A stretch of DNA of 64,000 nucleotides from Longispora albida DSM 44784 (GCF_000379825.1 NZ_KB903816.1:100285-164284), one strand, 5' to 3'; shown: positions 43,442 through 54,149, counted from the first letter of the stretch. The notes: generated by a model not told the origin, from the sequence alone. A program made the numbers and translations.

Positions 43442-44311
43442 TCAGGGGCTCAGCAGGTGTGCGCGGAGGGCTTCGGCCAGCGGGTTGTCGCGGCGGGGCA
43501 TGGCGATGCCGATGTGCCGGGCCGGGCGGGGCGACGTGACCGGTACGGCGGCGATGTCAGCCGCCGGGTCCAGCGCGACCTCCGGGATCAGGGCGACGCC
43601 GACCCCGGCGGAGACGAGCGCCTGGGCGAAGAAGTAGTCCGTCGTGCTCGCCGCGACCGTCAGCTCGAAGCCGGCCCGTGCGGCGTACCGGTGCAGGTAG
43701 TCGCTGGTCTTCATGCAGCCCATGACCCAGCGCTCGCCGGCCAGGTCCGCGAGGTCCAGCTCGGCCCGGCTCGCGTACGGGTGACCGGCCGGCAGCACCA
43801 TCCACATCGGATCGTCGCGGATCGGGGTCCAGGTCAGGCCGGCGCGGACGGGGAGCGGGCCGTCGAAGTGGTACGCGAGCGCGATGTCCGCCTGGCCTTC
43901 CCGCAGCAGCGGCAGGCTGAACTCCGGCTCGCGTTCCAGCACGACGAGCTCGGCTTCCGGGTGGTCGGCGGTGAACGCGGTCAGCGCGGCGGGCAGCAGT
44001 TTCCGGCCGCCGCTCGTGAAGGTCGCGATCGTGAGCCGGGTCCGGCGGGTCGTCAGCTGCTCGATCCGCCGCTGGGCGTGGTGCAGCTCGGCGGTGATGA
44101 CCTCGGCAGCCTCGACGAGGAGGCGGCCGGATTCGGTGAGGACGACGCCACGGGTGCTGCGGTCCACCACCGCCGCACCGAGGGTGCGTTCCAGCGCGGC
44201 GATCTGCTGGGAGACGGCCGAGGGGGTGAAGCGGAGCGCTGCGGCCGCCTTGCTGAAGCTGCCGTGCCGGGCCACCTCGCGGAGTACCCGGAGCCGCTGG
44301 ACGTCGATCAT
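43442..44311 (-). CDS. LysR-family transcriptional regulator
   Basis: This 289-residue regulator has an N-terminal winged HTH (MIDVQRLRVLREVARHGSFS; RFTPSAVSQQIAALERTLGA) and a C-terminal periplasmic-binding-like sensor domain. It is divergent from an epimerase/aldo-keto reductase operon. A LysR-type inverted repeat in the 71-bp gap supports autoregulation plus control of that operon. ATG 44311 was chosen as the conserved start. Confidence 0.92.
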   Translation of the reverse strand: MIDVQRLRVLREVARHGSFSKAAAALRFTPSAVSQQIAALERTLGAAVVDRSTRGVVLTESGRLLVEAAEVITAELHHAQRRIEQLTTRRTRLTIATFTSGGRKLLPAALTAFTADHPEAELVVLEREPEFSLPLLREGQADIALAYHFDGPLPVRAGLTWTPIRDDPMWMVLPAGHPYASRAELDLADLAGERWVMGCMKTSDYLHRYAARAGFELTVAASTTDYFFAQALVSAGVGVALIPEVALDPAADIAAVPVTSPRPARHIGIAMPRRDNPLAEALRAHLLSP

Positions 44312-44331
44312 CAGTTTTCCTAACAGCTGGT

Positions 44332-44355
44332 TTAGCAAGTCACCACTTCTGCTAA
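44332..44355. promoter_or_regulatory. LysR-type operator
   Basis: TTAGCA, 12 bases, TGCTAA: an inverted repeat with LysR-like T-N-A geometry, located between the divergent starts. GCTAACC repeats once more at 44361. Confidence 0.6.
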
Positions 44356-44382
44356 CCGATGCTAACCGGCAGGCTATCGATC

Positions 44383-45237
44383 ATGAAACGGATCGCGGTG
44401 ATCGGCGGCAGCCGGTACTTCGGGAAAGACCTGGTCCTGCGGCTGCGCGACGCGGGCCACGCGGTGACGGTGGTCAACAGGGGCTCGGCTGCGGTGCCGG
44501 AGGGCGTCGCGCACGTCGTGGCCGACCGGGACGACGAGGCGGCCCTGACCGAAGCCCTGCGAGACCAGGCCTTCGATGTCGTACTCGACCAGGTCCTCTA
44601 CACCCCGCGCCAGGCCGCCGCCGCAGCCCGCGTCTTCGCCGGCCGGACCAGCCGGTACGTGATGACGTCCACGATCGAGGTGTACGACGGGGTGGCCGGC
44701 GGCACGGCCCCGCTCACCGAGTCCGCCATCGACCTCGCGGCGCTGCCGGTCGACCTGAATGCTGTGACCTGGGAGTACGCCGAGGGCAAGCGGCAGGCGG
44801 AGGCGGTGCTGGCGCGTTCCGGCCTGCCGTACGTGACGGTCAGGGCCGGGCACGTCCTCGGCGCCGGGGACTTCACCGGGCGGCTGGAGCACTACGCGAC
44901 CCGGGCCCGGGCCGGCGAGCCGATCGTCGTCGCGGCCGAGGACCAGCCGTCCTCCTTCATCCACGCCCCCGAGATGGCGGCGTTCCTGCACTGGGCGGCC
45001 GACGGCACGTTCACCGGGCCGGTCAACGCCTGCTCACACGGCGAGCTGACGGCGACTGACCTCTGTGGACAGATCGCCGCCACTCCGGTGTACCGGACGG
45101 CCGACCCCGGTGAGCCCGTCTCCCCCTTCTCCTTCGCCAGGTACTACGGCATGGACAACGCCCGCGCCCAGGCCCTCGGCTTCCCGTTCAGCCACGTCTC
45201 CAGCTGGCTGCCCGCCGTCTTCAAGGAGCTCTCCTGA
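44383..45237 (+). CDS. NAD-dependent epimerase/dehydratase family protein
   Basis: A 284-residue Rossmann protein with VIGGSRYFGKDLVLRLRD (GxxGxxG variant). The catalytic segment is YVMTSTIEVYDG, with no clear YxxxK, and a late YAEGKRQAE supplies a Y-x3-K match. RAGHVLGAGD follows. Substrate unknown. Its TGA overlaps the next ATG by one base (TGATG). Confidence 0.85.
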   Translation: MKRIAVIGGSRYFGKDLVLRLRDAGHAVTVVNRGSAAVPEGVAHVVADRDDEAALTEALRDQAFDVVLDQVLYTPRQAAAAARVFAGRTSRYVMTSTIEVYDGVAGGTAPLTESAIDLAALPVDLNAVTWEYAEGKRQAEAVLARSGLPYVTVRAGHVLGAGDFTGRLEHYATRARAGEPIVVAAEDQPSSFIHAPEMAAFLHWAADGTFTGPVNACSHGELTATDLCGQIAATPVYRTADPGEPVSPFSFARYYGMDNARAQALGFPFSHVSSWLPAVFKELS

Positions 45238-46100
45238 TGCGTACCCGCACCCTCGGCACCCGTGACGTCAGCGCGATCGGGCTCGGCGCGATGCCGCTGT
45301 CCATCGAGGGCAGGCCGGACGAGGCCCGGGCGTCCGCCACCATCCACGCGGCGCTGGACGCGGGGGTGACGCTGCTCGACACCGCCGACTCGTACCACTG
45401 GCACGCCGGGGAGGAAGGACACAACGAGGAGCTGATCGCCCGGGCGCTCGCGGCGTACGGGCCGGCCGATCACGTGCTCGTCGCGACGAAGGGCGGGCGC
45501 GGCAGGCCAGGCGACGGCTCGTGGACCGTGACCGGCAGCCCGGCCCACCTGAAAGCCGCGGCCGAGCGCTCACTCCGGCGGCTAAGCGTCGAGGCGATCG
45601 ACCTCTACCAGCTCCACAAGCCCGACCCGGCCGTACCCTTCGCCGAATCCGTCGGCGCGCTGGCCGAGCTCGCGGAGGCCGGCAAGATCCGGCAGGTGGG
45701 GCTGTCGAATGTCAGCTCGGCGCAGATCCGCGAAGCGGCTGCGATCCTCGGGGGCCGTCTGGTCTCGGTACAGAACAGATTCTCCGCCGGGCACCGGGAA
45801 GCCGCAGCCGAGCTGGAGACCTGCGCCGAGCTGGGCCTGGCCTTCCTGCCCTGGAGCCCGCTCGGCGGCATCTCCCGGTCGGCGCTGGACGGCCCGGGCG
45901 AGGCACCCACCCGCAACGCCTTCCACGACGTCGCGGCGGAGCGGGAGGCCAGCCCGCAGCAGGTCGCGCTGGCCTGGCTGCTCGCACAGTCGCCGGTGGT
46001 GATCCCGATCCCCGGCGCGAGCCGCCCGGAGACGATCCGCGACTCGGCGGCCGCCGCCGACCTGGATCTCACCCCGTCCGAGCTGGCCAGACTCGGCTGA
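45237..46100 (+). CDS. aldo/keto reductase
   Basis: A 287-residue AKR with DVSAIGLGAMPLSI, the catalytic region TLLDTADSYHWHAGEEGHNE, ATKGGRG, LYQLHKPDP and GLSNVSSAQI, and the C-terminal NADPH motif PIPGASRPETI. It is coupled to the epimerase by TGATG, and probably both are under LysR control. Confidence 0.93.
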   Translation: MRTRTLGTRDVSAIGLGAMPLSIEGRPDEARASATIHAALDAGVTLLDTADSYHWHAGEEGHNEELIARALAAYGPADHVLVATKGGRGRPGDGSWTVTGSPAHLKAAAERSLRRLSVEAIDLYQLHKPDPAVPFAESVGALAELAEAGKIRQVGLSNVSSAQIREAAAILGGRLVSVQNRFSAGHREAAAELETCAELGLAFLPWSPLGGISRSALDGPGEAPTRNAFHDVAAEREASPQQVALAWLLAQSPVVIPIPGASRPETIRDSAAAADLDLTPSELARLG

Positions 46101-46120
46101 CACGCGTCTGAGGCTTGGTG

Positions 46121-46153
46121 ACTCGTGACCAGAAAGCTATTCTGGTCACGAGT
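46121..46153. promoter_or_regulatory. TetR operator, 13-bp perfect palindrome
   Basis: ACTCGTGACCAGA (46121-46133), seven bases, TCTGGTCACGAGT (46141-46153), 26 bases upstream of the TetR start. Fits autoregulation. Confidence 0.85.
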
Positions 46154-46179
46154 TACTGTCCAGAATGGAGGCCCAGGCG

Positions 46180-46887
46180 ATGGCGAACGAGGAACGCGCC
46201 GACCGGATCATGGACGCGGCCCGGGAACTCCTGCTCCGCTGGGGCTATCCGAAGGTCACCATCGCCGACATCGCGCAGCGGGCAGGCATCGGCAAGGGCA
46301 CGATCTACCTGCACTGGCGGAGCAAGGACCAGGTGTTCTTCGCGGTGGCGGCCCAGGAGGCCGTGGCCACGTTCGAGGCGGTGGTCGCGGCGATGCGCGC
46401 GGATCCCGCCGAGATCGCACTCGACCGGTACCTGCGCAGGTTCTACGTCGAGGCGATGGGGCGGCCGGTGCTGCGCGCCCTGTTCACGCGCGACGCCGGC
46501 ACGCTCGGCGGGTTCCTGACCAGCCCGGCCCGGAAACCGGTGCAGGGGGCGAAGCTGCTGGCCTCCGAGGAGTACCTGGGCCTGCTCGCCCAGCACGGGC
46601 TGCTCCGCGACGGGGCTGATCCGGCGGCGGTGGGGTATCCGGTGCAGGCCATCGCGTACGGCTTCTTCACCGTCGATCCGTTCCTGGCCGGCGAGCCACC
46701 GGACGTGCCGGAGCGGGCCGACCGGCTCGCCGAGGTGCTGCACCGGGCATACGGCCCGGCGCGCCGGCCAGCCGCCCGCTCGTACGCCACGGCGGCCCCG
46801 GCGGTGATCGGCGTCTTCGAGCGGCTGAGCGCCGGATTCCGCGCGGCCGCGTACCAGCACACTCCCAGGGAGGCCGATCATGCCTGA
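46180..46887 (+). CDS. TetR-family transcriptional regulator
   Basis: A 235-residue regulator. HTH IADIAQRAGIGKGTIYLHWRSKDQVF lies after an N-terminal basic segment. I chose ATG 46180 because GGAGG sits eight bases upstream; ATG 46165 is the alternative. The next gene (glyoxalase-like) overlaps by eight bases, so the operon couples sensing to a possible ligand-handling enzyme. Confidence 0.9.
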   Translation: MANEERADRIMDAARELLLRWGYPKVTIADIAQRAGIGKGTIYLHWRSKDQVFFAVAAQEAVATFEAVVAAMRADPAEIALDRYLRRFYVEAMGRPVLRALFTRDAGTLGGFLTSPARKPVQGAKLLASEEYLGLLAQHGLLRDGADPAAVGYPVQAIAYGFFTVDPFLAGEPPDVPERADRLAEVLHRAYGPARRPAARSYATAAPAVIGVFERLSAGFRAAAYQHTPREADHA

Positions 46888-47851
46888 GTACGACATCACG
46901 GGGCTGCACCACGTCGGGCACCTCGTCGGGGATCCGGCTGCCGCCGTCGCCCTGTACCGCAGGCTCGGCTTCACCGTCCCCGGCATGTCCTACCCCGCGC
47001 TGCCGGGGGTCCCCGGCGGCCCGCCGGAGCCGATCGGGGCTGGCAACACGCATGTGCGCTTCCCCGGCGGGTTCATCGAGCTGGTCACCATCGCGGCCGG
47101 CCCGGGCAGCGTCCCGCCCGGCGCTCGGCTGCTGCCGATCAGCGTCCCGGAGGACAGTCTGCCCGGCGTGCTCGCCGCGATCCGTTCGACGGCCGCCAAC
47201 CTGAGTGCCTGCCTGGAGCGCTTCGAGGGCATGCACATCGCGATGTTCGACTCGCACGATCCCGAGGCGGCTGCCGCCCGGCTCACCGCGGCTGGAGTCG
47301 GCCACGGCGGGCTGCACGCGGTGCAGCGCCCGGCCGAGACCAGCGCGGGAGTCAGGATGCTGCCCGTCAGGTACCTGGAGATCGACGGCCCGGAGCCTGG
47401 CCGGGTCCCCGAGGGCCGGATCGGGCTGGCCAGCGACGCACCAGCCACAGATCTCGTCCACCCCCGCCACGCCAACGGGGCCGTGGCGCTGACCGGCTGC
47501 CTGCTCGCCGTCGCCGACGACGCCCTGCGCGAGACCGAGGGCCGATACGCGGCGTACCTCGGCCGCAGCGCCACCGGCACGGCTACGGTCCGGCACTTCG
47601 AGCTGGGCGACGCGACCGTGACCGTGGCCGCCGCGTCCGCAGTACCGGATCTGTTCCCGGGCAGCGGACAGGCACTACCTCTCCCCAGTTTCCTGTCGTC
47701 CACTGTGGAGGTCGCGGACCTGGCCGAAACGCGAGACTATCTGCTCAGCGCCGGTTTCGCCCCGGCAGCGACGAGCACCGGGGACCTCGCGATCCCGGCG
47801 AGTGCCGCACTCGGCATGACGATCGTGTTCAGGCAGCGGAACCGGGCCTGA
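46880..47851 (+). CDS. glyoxalase/VOC superfamily protein with two related halves
   Basis: A 323-residue protein. The N-terminal part GLHHVGHLVGDPAAAVALYRRLGFTVPGM is a VOC domain; FIELVTI follows, and a second related half runs after residue 140. The divergent tail AETRDYLLSAGFAP is also VOC-like. His in the first strand and Glu in FIEL are candidate metal ligands. Function unknown, probably resistance or catabolism under TetR control. Confidence 0.8.
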   Translation: MPEYDITGLHHVGHLVGDPAAAVALYRRLGFTVPGMSYPALPGVPGGPPEPIGAGNTHVRFPGGFIELVTIAAGPGSVPPGARLLPISVPEDSLPGVLAAIRSTAANLSACLERFEGMHIAMFDSHDPEAAAARLTAAGVGHGGLHAVQRPAETSAGVRMLPVRYLEIDGPEPGRVPEGRIGLASDAPATDLVHPRHANGAVALTGCLLAVADDALRETEGRYAAYLGRSATGTATVRHFELGDATVTVAAASAVPDLFPGSGQALPLPSFLSSTVEVADLAETRDYLLSAGFAPAATSTGDLAIPASAALGMTIVFRQRNRA

Positions 47852-48616
47852 TCAGGCGGGCACCGCGACCACGTTGCGGCCGAGGCCGCCGTCGACGCCC
47901 AGCTCGAAGCCGGTCGTGAACGTCGCGTCGAAGGCCAGGAACAGCGCGGCCTTCGCGATCTCCTCAGGAGTGCCGATCCGGCCCATCGGGGTGAGGTGGT
48001 TACCTTCGGCCTCGAAGGCGGCCAGCTCCTCGGCCGGCGCCCCCGTGACACCCATCGTCGGCGTCTTCACGAATCCGGGGCTGACCGCGTTGACCCTGAT
48101 CCCGCGCGGCAGCAGCTCCGAGGCGAACACGCGGGCGAAGGACCACATCGCGGCCTTCGATCCCGAGTAGACACTCATCGTCGGGAAACCGCCGAGGTTG
48201 GTGACCGCCGTCGTGAACACGATCGACCCGCCGTCGGCGATCAGCGGGGCCAGCTTCTGCACCGTGAAGAAGGCACCCTTGGCGTTGACGTTGAAGATCC
48301 AGTCGTAGGTCGCCTCGCTGACCTCGGCGAAAGGTTCGAGCACCGAGACGCCGGCATTCACGAACAGCGCGTCGATCTGGCCGAGATTCTTTTCCGTGTA
48401 CTCCGCCAGAGCCGCGATGTCCCCCAGGTCCCCTGCGTCCGAGCGCAGGACGTGCGCGCCCTCGCCGAGCGACTGTCTAGCCGCAGCCAGGTTCTGTTCG
48501 TTGCGCCCGGTCAGCACGACCTCCGCTCCGCCGTCGAGCAGGCGGTTGGAGATCGCCAGGCCCATGCCGATGGTGCCGCCCGTGACGACGGCCTTCTTAC
48601 CCGCGTACGCGTTCAT
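47852..48616 (-). CDS. short-chain dehydrogenase/reductase
   Basis: A 254-residue SDR with [15 protein letters not shown] (TGxxxGxG), NAGV, and the catalytic [11 protein letters not shown] (YxxxK) with upstream Ser/Thr in FTTAVTN. It overlaps the upstream dehydrogenase-like gene by four bases (ATGA), forming a two-gene operon divergent from HxlR. Confidence 0.93.
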   Translation of the reverse strand: MNAYAGKKAVVTGGTIGMGLAISNRLLDGGAEVVLTGRNEQNLAAARQSLGEGAHVLRSDAGDLGDIAALAEYTEKNLGQIDALFVNAGVSVLEPFAEVSEATYDWIFNVNAKGAFFTVQKLAPLIADGGSIVFTTAVTNLGGFPTMSVYSGSKAAMWSFARVFASELLPRGIRVNAVSPGFVKTPTMGVTGAPAEELAAFEAEGNHLTPMGRIGTPEEIAKAALFLAFDATFTTGFELGVDGGLGRNVVAVPA

Positions 48617-49479
48617 GAGTTCCCTTTCGTGATGAGAGTGTCGACGAGGCTGGACAGGCTGTCGGCCCCGTGCCCGGCGGCCACCCGCCGCTCGATGAGT
48701 TCCTTGACTGGCTGGAGAAGGTCGAAGCTGACGCCCTGGTCTTGACTCGCCTGCCCGATGTTGGCGAGCGCGTCCGCGTTGACGGCGAGACTGGCGACGT
48801 CGGTGTGGTACGCGGCCGCGTCGATCTCGGCGGCGAAGGCCGGGAGCATGCCCGACATCGCCGACAGCCACGGCCCGAGCAGCTCCATGAACTCGGCCGC
48901 CCCGGCACCGGCGCTCCGGACCAGCCCCATCGCCTGGTAGAACCCGGCGAACAGGCCGTACATGCCGCTGAGCAGCGCGAGGTCGTAGAGCGCGGCGAGC
49001 CCGGGGTCGGTACCGAGGTACACCGGCTTGCCGAAGGCCGACAGCACGGCCGGGGGCTCGGACTCCCCGCTGTACAGGACCAGCGCGCCGGGCTGGCCGA
49101 TCATCTGCGGTACGGCCATGATCCCGCCGTCCACATAGGTCACACCAGCGCCGGCCGCCCAGGCCGCCAGTGCCCTGGCCTGTTCCGGCGTGCCGTTCGT
49201 CAGGTTGACCAGCGTCTTCCCGCCGAGCCCGGCCGCGACCGGGCCGAGCAGGCTTTCCACCGTCGCGTTGTCGGCGACACAGACCACGACGATCGGGCTG
49301 GCCGCGACGGCTTCCGACACCGAGGCCGCGAGGCTGGCGCCGCGCGCCGTCAGCGGCCCGGCCTTGGCCGCCGAGCGGTTCCACACGGTCACGGCCTGGC
49401 CCGCGTCGAGCAGTGCCCCGGCGAGCGCTGAGCCCATCAGGCCGAGCCCGATCACGGAGACTTGACGTACCGGAGACAT
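48613..49479 (-). CDS. NAD(P)-binding 6-phosphogluconate-dehydrogenase-like / imine-reductase-like protein
   Basis: A 288-residue protein with [16 protein letters not shown] (GxGxxG) and the NADPH-preferring NRSAAKA segment, then the LTNGTPEQ motif. A helical C-terminal domain with [19 protein letters not shown] resembles imine reductases more than 3-hydroxyisobutyrate dehydrogenases. Reaction not assigned. Divergent from HxlR, which may control it. Confidence 0.82.
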   Translation of the reverse strand: MSPVRQVSVIGLGLMGSALAGALLDAGQAVTVWNRSAAKAGPLTARGASLAASVSEAVAASPIVVVCVADNATVESLLGPVAAGLGGKTLVNLTNGTPEQARALAAWAAGAGVTYVDGGIMAVPQMIGQPGALVLYSGESEPPAVLSAFGKPVYLGTDPGLAALYDLALLSGMYGLFAGFYQAMGLVRSAGAGAAEFMELLGPWLSAMSGMLPAFAAEIDAAAYHTDVASLAVNADALANIGQASQDQGVSFDLLQPVKELIERRVAAGHGADSLSSLVDTLITKGNS

Positions 49480-49565
49480 GATGCGCCCCTCTGTCCACAG
49501 TGCTGGATTGACGGCCACCTGATCTTGGGGCCTTCTCCAGCGTGCCCCGGCGCGCTAGGTTCAGC

Positions 49566-49606
49566 AAGTACCTACTAAAAAGTCAGGTACTTACCTAGAG
49601 GTAAGT
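49566..49606. promoter_or_regulatory. overlapping palindromes for HxlR
   Basis: AAGTACCT (49566-49573) and AGGTACTT (49585-49592), 11-nt spacer; then ACTTACCT (49589-49596) and AGGTAAGT (49599-49606), 2-nt spacer. Located between divergent operons. Confidence 0.75.
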
Positions 49607-49622
49607 GATCGGAGCTGGGACG

Positions 49623-49970
49623 ATGCGCGGCAGGATGTTCTCGTGCGGGCTCGACGCCGCCATGAACGTGATCGGCGGCAAGTGGAAGGCACTGATCCTG
49701 TGGGCGCTGCACGCCGAGCCGCGCCGGTTCGGCGAGCTGCGCCGCGACCTGGACGGCATCAGCGAGAAGATGCTGATCCAGCAGCTCAGGGAGATGGAGT
49801 GCGACGGCGTGGTGCACCGCGAGGTGTTCCACCAGGTGCCGCCGAAGGTGGAGTACTCGCTGACGCCCCTAGGCCAGAGCCTGAACGCGGCGCTGCTCCC
49901 GCTCGGCCTCTGGGGAGACGAGCACCTGGCGGCCATCGAGGACAAAAAGAAGCAGCAGGCAGCGGCCTAG
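49623..49970 (+). CDS. HxlR-family winged-helix regulator
   Basis: A 115-residue protein with Cys near the N terminus (FSCGLDAAMNVIGGKWKALIL) and the typical HxlR wing PRRFGELRRDLDGISEKMLIQQLREMECDGVV. The Cys may sense electrophiles. ATG 49623 has a GGAG site nearby. The convergent TetR gene overlaps its stop. Confidence 0.9.
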   Translation: MRGRMFSCGLDAAMNVIGGKWKALILWALHAEPRRFGELRRDLDGISEKMLIQQLREMECDGVVHREVFHQVPPKVEYSLTPLGQSLNAALLPLGLWGDEHLAAIEDKKKQQAAA

Positions 49971-50581
49971 CTGTCCGGCGACAGTCCACGCAGGACGATC
50001 GCCAGGCCGCCGTCGAACTCCTCGCCGGCGGTGATCGCCTGGGCGGCGCGGGCCGTGGCGGCCAGGTGGGGATAGGTCCCGCTCAGCCCGGCCATCACGC
50101 CCGTACCTGAGCCGGACAGCGGCCCGAGGTGCCCGGCCTGCAACGCGCCCAGCAGGTACGCGAGGAGGGCACGGAACGCGATCACCCGGGCCCGCGCGCC
50201 GAACCCGGCACCGGCCAGGACCGCGAGGACGGCGTCACCCCACGCGAGCGTGCCCGGTGACGTGTGCCGGTGGCTGAGCAGCAGCGGGACGACCGCTGGA
50301 TGGGCACCGATCTGGGTACGGATGCGCCCGGTGAGGACGGCGAGCTGCTCGCGCCACGGCAGGCCGGCCGGGAGCCCGAGGTCGGTACCGGAGACGACCA
50401 GGTCGACGACCAGCCGTTCCAGCGCGGAGCGGTCGGGCACGTAGCGGTACAGGGCCATCGTGCTCATGTGGAGTTCCGTGGCGACCGAGCGCATGGTCAG
50501 GCCAGGGAGCCCTTCGCGGTCGAGGACGGCGAGGGCTGCGGCGGCGAGCGCGGCCGGGGTCAGTGAGCGCGGGCGTGGCAT
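49967..50581 (-). CDS. TetR-family transcriptional regulator
   Basis: A 204-residue regulator starting MPRPRSLTPAALAAAALAVL, with the HTH LTMRSVATELHMSTMALYRYVPDRSALE. Its C-terminal domain (LPWREQLAVLTGRIRTQIGAHPAVVPLL) is TetR_C-like. It is divergent from the peroxiredoxin-like gene, with an inverted repeat in the gap. Its stop overlaps that of HxlR by four bases. Confidence 0.9.
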   Translation of the reverse strand: MPRPRSLTPAALAAAALAVLDREGLPGLTMRSVATELHMSTMALYRYVPDRSALERLVVDLVVSGTDLGLPAGLPWREQLAVLTGRIRTQIGAHPAVVPLLLSHRHTSPGTLAWGDAVLAVLAGAGFGARARVIAFRALLAYLLGALQAGHLGPLSGSGTGVMAGLSGTYPHLAATARAAQAITAGEEFDGGLAIVLRGLSPDS

Positions 50582-50590
50582 GGCCTTGAC

Positions 50591-50607
50591 AGCGTACAAG
50601 ATACGCT
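50591..50607. promoter_or_regulatory. TetR operator candidate
   Basis: AGCGTA, five bases, TACGCT, ten bases upstream of the TetR start and 45 bases upstream of the peroxiredoxin-like start. GGCGTAC and CTCGTAC occur further right. Confidence 0.55.
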
Positions 50608-50651
50608 CATACCGTCGTAGGCGTACCTCGTACACCTAACGGAGGTCCACC

Positions 50652-51188
50652 ATGCCCAGCACCGCCGTGTCCACCCGCGTCCTCACCGACATCCACGGCC
50701 GCCCGGTCCCCGTCCCCGACCCGGGCGGCCTCGTGCACATCCAGTTCCGCAGGTTCGCCGGGTGCCCGGTGTGCAACCTGCACCTGCGGTCGGTGGCCGT
50801 CCGGCACGACGAGATCGCGGCAGCCGGCGTCCGCGAGGTGGCCGTCTTCCACTCCACGGCCACAGAGCTGCTCGAACACGCCGCGCACCTGCCGTTCGCC
50901 GTGATCGCCGACCCCGGCAGGGTCCTGTACCGCGAGTTCGGCGTCGAGTCCTCGCTGCGCGCCCTGCTCGACCCGCGCGCGTGGCGGCACATCCTCCGGG
51001 CGATCGGCACCGCGCTCCGCCGCCGCGACAAGAACCCGGCGCTGAGGCAGGAGGGCGGGCGGCTCGGCCTGCCCGGCGACTTCCTGATCGCCCCGGACGG
51101 GCGGATCGTGGCCAGCAAGTACGGCGAGCACGCCTACGACCAGTGGTCAGTGGACGAGATCCTCGCCCACGCGGCTACCGCTCCCTGA
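50652..51188 (+). CDS. peroxiredoxin/AhpC-TSA-like protein
   Basis: A 178-residue thioredoxin-fold protein. The motif RRFAGCPVCNLHLR gives CPVC as the redox centre, followed by EVAVFHSTATELLEHA and IADPGRVLYREFGVE. The final part GLPGDFLIAPDGRIVASKYGEH is typical of the AhpC/TSA family. Strong GGAGG ribosome site at 50641. Controlled probably by the divergent TetR. Confidence 0.88.
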   Translation: MPSTAVSTRVLTDIHGRPVPVPDPGGLVHIQFRRFAGCPVCNLHLRSVAVRHDEIAAAGVREVAVFHSTATELLEHAAHLPFAVIADPGRVLYREFGVESSLRALLDPRAWRHILRAIGTALRRRDKNPALRQEGGRLGLPGDFLIAPDGRIVASKYGEHAYDQWSVDEILAHAATAP

Positions 51189-52803
51189 CGGCCAGCCAGA
51201 TCATGTACTCGAAGTCGCCGTCGCCGTAGTTCGAGTCCTGCTCGACCGTGAGCAGCCGGCCGTCGGGCAGCAGCCACGAGCGCGTCGCGCCCGCATCGCT
51301 GCCCCGCATCCCGTGCACGTCCTCCAGCGGAGTTCCATAGTGGGCGGCCAGCCGCGCCACGTGCCCGTCGAAGGCCCGCTGGATGGCCTCAGCCGTCCGC
51401 GTGTCGAGGAACTGGTACTCGCCCCAGATCTCGTCGTTCACATACGCGCTGGCCAGGTACGCGAGGGCGCCAGTGAAGATGTCCTCGTCGTCCCACTCCT
51501 CCAGCCCGGCCTCCTCGGTCAGGAATCCGTAGGACATGAAGTACGTCGCGAAGGGGGCCGGGTCGGCCCGCTGGAGGCGGTCGGCGACGACCAGGACGTC
51601 GTCGGCCGTCTCTGCCAGGTCCTCGGGGCGGCGGGACAGGAAGCGATAGTGGCGCTTGCCGGGGCCGTCCCGCCAGACGACCCCGCCTGCGGCCGAGCGG
51701 AGTTCCTGGCCGCCGGGGCCAGAGGCGAAGGTGGCGAGCGGGGTGGCGTGCTCATCCAGGTACACAAGGGAATGTTCTTCGGTCAGGAACGGCGCTATGC
51801 CATGCCCGGAGCCGAAACCCAGCACCCAGCCCTCGTCGTCGGTGACCGGCTCCGGATGCGGGACCGGCAGGAACGTGCCGTCAGCACGCAGCACGCCCCA
51901 CACGTCATCCTCGCGCAGCGCGACCGTGGCACCGGCCGAGCTGAAGTCCTGAGCCCACAGGAAACGGCCCTCGAAGCCACGCGGCCCCGCGAAACTCAGC
52001 ATCGACAGGCCGGTCCGGGCCACGCCGCACACCATGCGGCTCGACAGGTGCCGGTCTCCCCTCAGGACGACCGCGCCGGTCGCGTCGAGATAGCCGCCGC
52101 CGTCCTGCCAGTGGTCCAGCTCGGCGAAGTAGGCCAGGCCGTCACTGGTGAAAGCGCCGATCTGCCTGTAGCGCGGCGAGAGGATCCAGCTTCCGTCACA
52201 CCCGGCCAAACCCCACTTCTTCCCGGTACGAGCCGGAGCAGCGCCCTGAGCCGAGAACCCCAGCGCCTCCTCGAACCTCGGCTCGACGACCATCCGGCCC
52301 GCCCGGTCGGCATACCCGACCGGCCCGCCAGCCGTGACCCGGACCGGAGCCAGGCCCACCGGAGAGAAGTGCCCAGCGGCCCAGAAGTCACCGGGAACCG
52401 CCCGCTCACCCGTCACGTCGACGTAGTACCGGGTCGGCGCCTCACCCTCCCGGACAGCCGCCAGCCCCTCCCGGAACGCCGCAGCCTTGCCGAACCTCGG
52501 TTCGATCGCGAACTCGCCGCGCACGTCCACGTACCCGCACAGGCCGTCACGCTTCACGGCGGCCAGGCCCTCCGAGAACCCCCGGACATCGTCGAGCACC
52601 GGCTCCATCAGCCACCGTCCGGTGTGGTCGACGAACCCCCACGACCCGCCGGCCGCCCGCGCCGGAGCCACGTACCCGCCGGCCGCACCGGCCACGAACC
52701 TGCCCACCGCCGTCAGCTCCCCCGGCGCGCGCAACAGCTCGCCGGTCGCCCGGTCCGTGAGCGCGAAGCGCTCCTCGCCCACACGCAGTACCGCTGGAAG
52801 CAT
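51175..52803 (-). CDS. WG-repeat protein with unknown C-terminal domain
   Basis: A 542-residue protein. The first half has tandem WG-type beta repeats (GSWGFVDHTGRWLMEP; GLCGYVDVRGEFAIEPRF; VGYADRAGRMVVEPRF; KKWGLAGCDGSWILSP). The C-terminal 150 residues (GEYQFLDTRTAEAIQRAFDG) are helical and unassigned. No signal peptide. It converges with the peroxiredoxin-like gene with a 14-base overlap. Function unknown. Confidence 0.75.
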   Translation of the reverse strand: MLPAVLRVGEERFALTDRATGELLRAPGELTAVGRFVAGAAGGYVAPARAAGGSWGFVDHTGRWLMEPVLDDVRGFSEGLAAVKRDGLCGYVDVRGEFAIEPRFGKAAAFREGLAAVREGEAPTRYYVDVTGERAVPGDFWAAGHFSPVGLAPVRVTAGGPVGYADRAGRMVVEPRFEEALGFSAQGAAPARTGKKWGLAGCDGSWILSPRYRQIGAFTSDGLAYFAELDHWQDGGGYLDATGAVVLRGDRHLSSRMVCGVARTGLSMLSFAGPRGFEGRFLWAQDFSSAGATVALREDDVWGVLRADGTFLPVPHPEPVTDDEGWVLGFGSGHGIAPFLTEEHSLVYLDEHATPLATFASGPGGQELRSAAGGVVWRDGPGKRHYRFLSRRPEDLAETADDVLVVADRLQRADPAPFATYFMSYGFLTEEAGLEEWDDEDIFTGALAYLASAYVNDEIWGEYQFLDTRTAEAIQRAFDGHVARLAAHYGTPLEDVHGMRGSDAGATRSWLLPDGRLLTVEQDSNYGDGDFEYMIWLAVRER

Positions 52804-52818
52804 GCGAGCCAACGTACA

Positions 52819-52864
52819 GCACCGCCCCGGTTCCAGTGTCTCCACTGTGGAACCGGGGCGGTGC
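52819..52864 (-). terminator. 17-bp hairpin after gltA
   Basis: GCACCGCCCCGGTTCCA (52819-52835) and its perfect complement (52848-52864), loop of 12, 13 nt beyond the gltA stop. No T tract. Confidence 0.75.
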
Positions 52865-52877
52865 GGCAGAATAAGGG

Positions 52878-54149
<1,272 letters not shown>

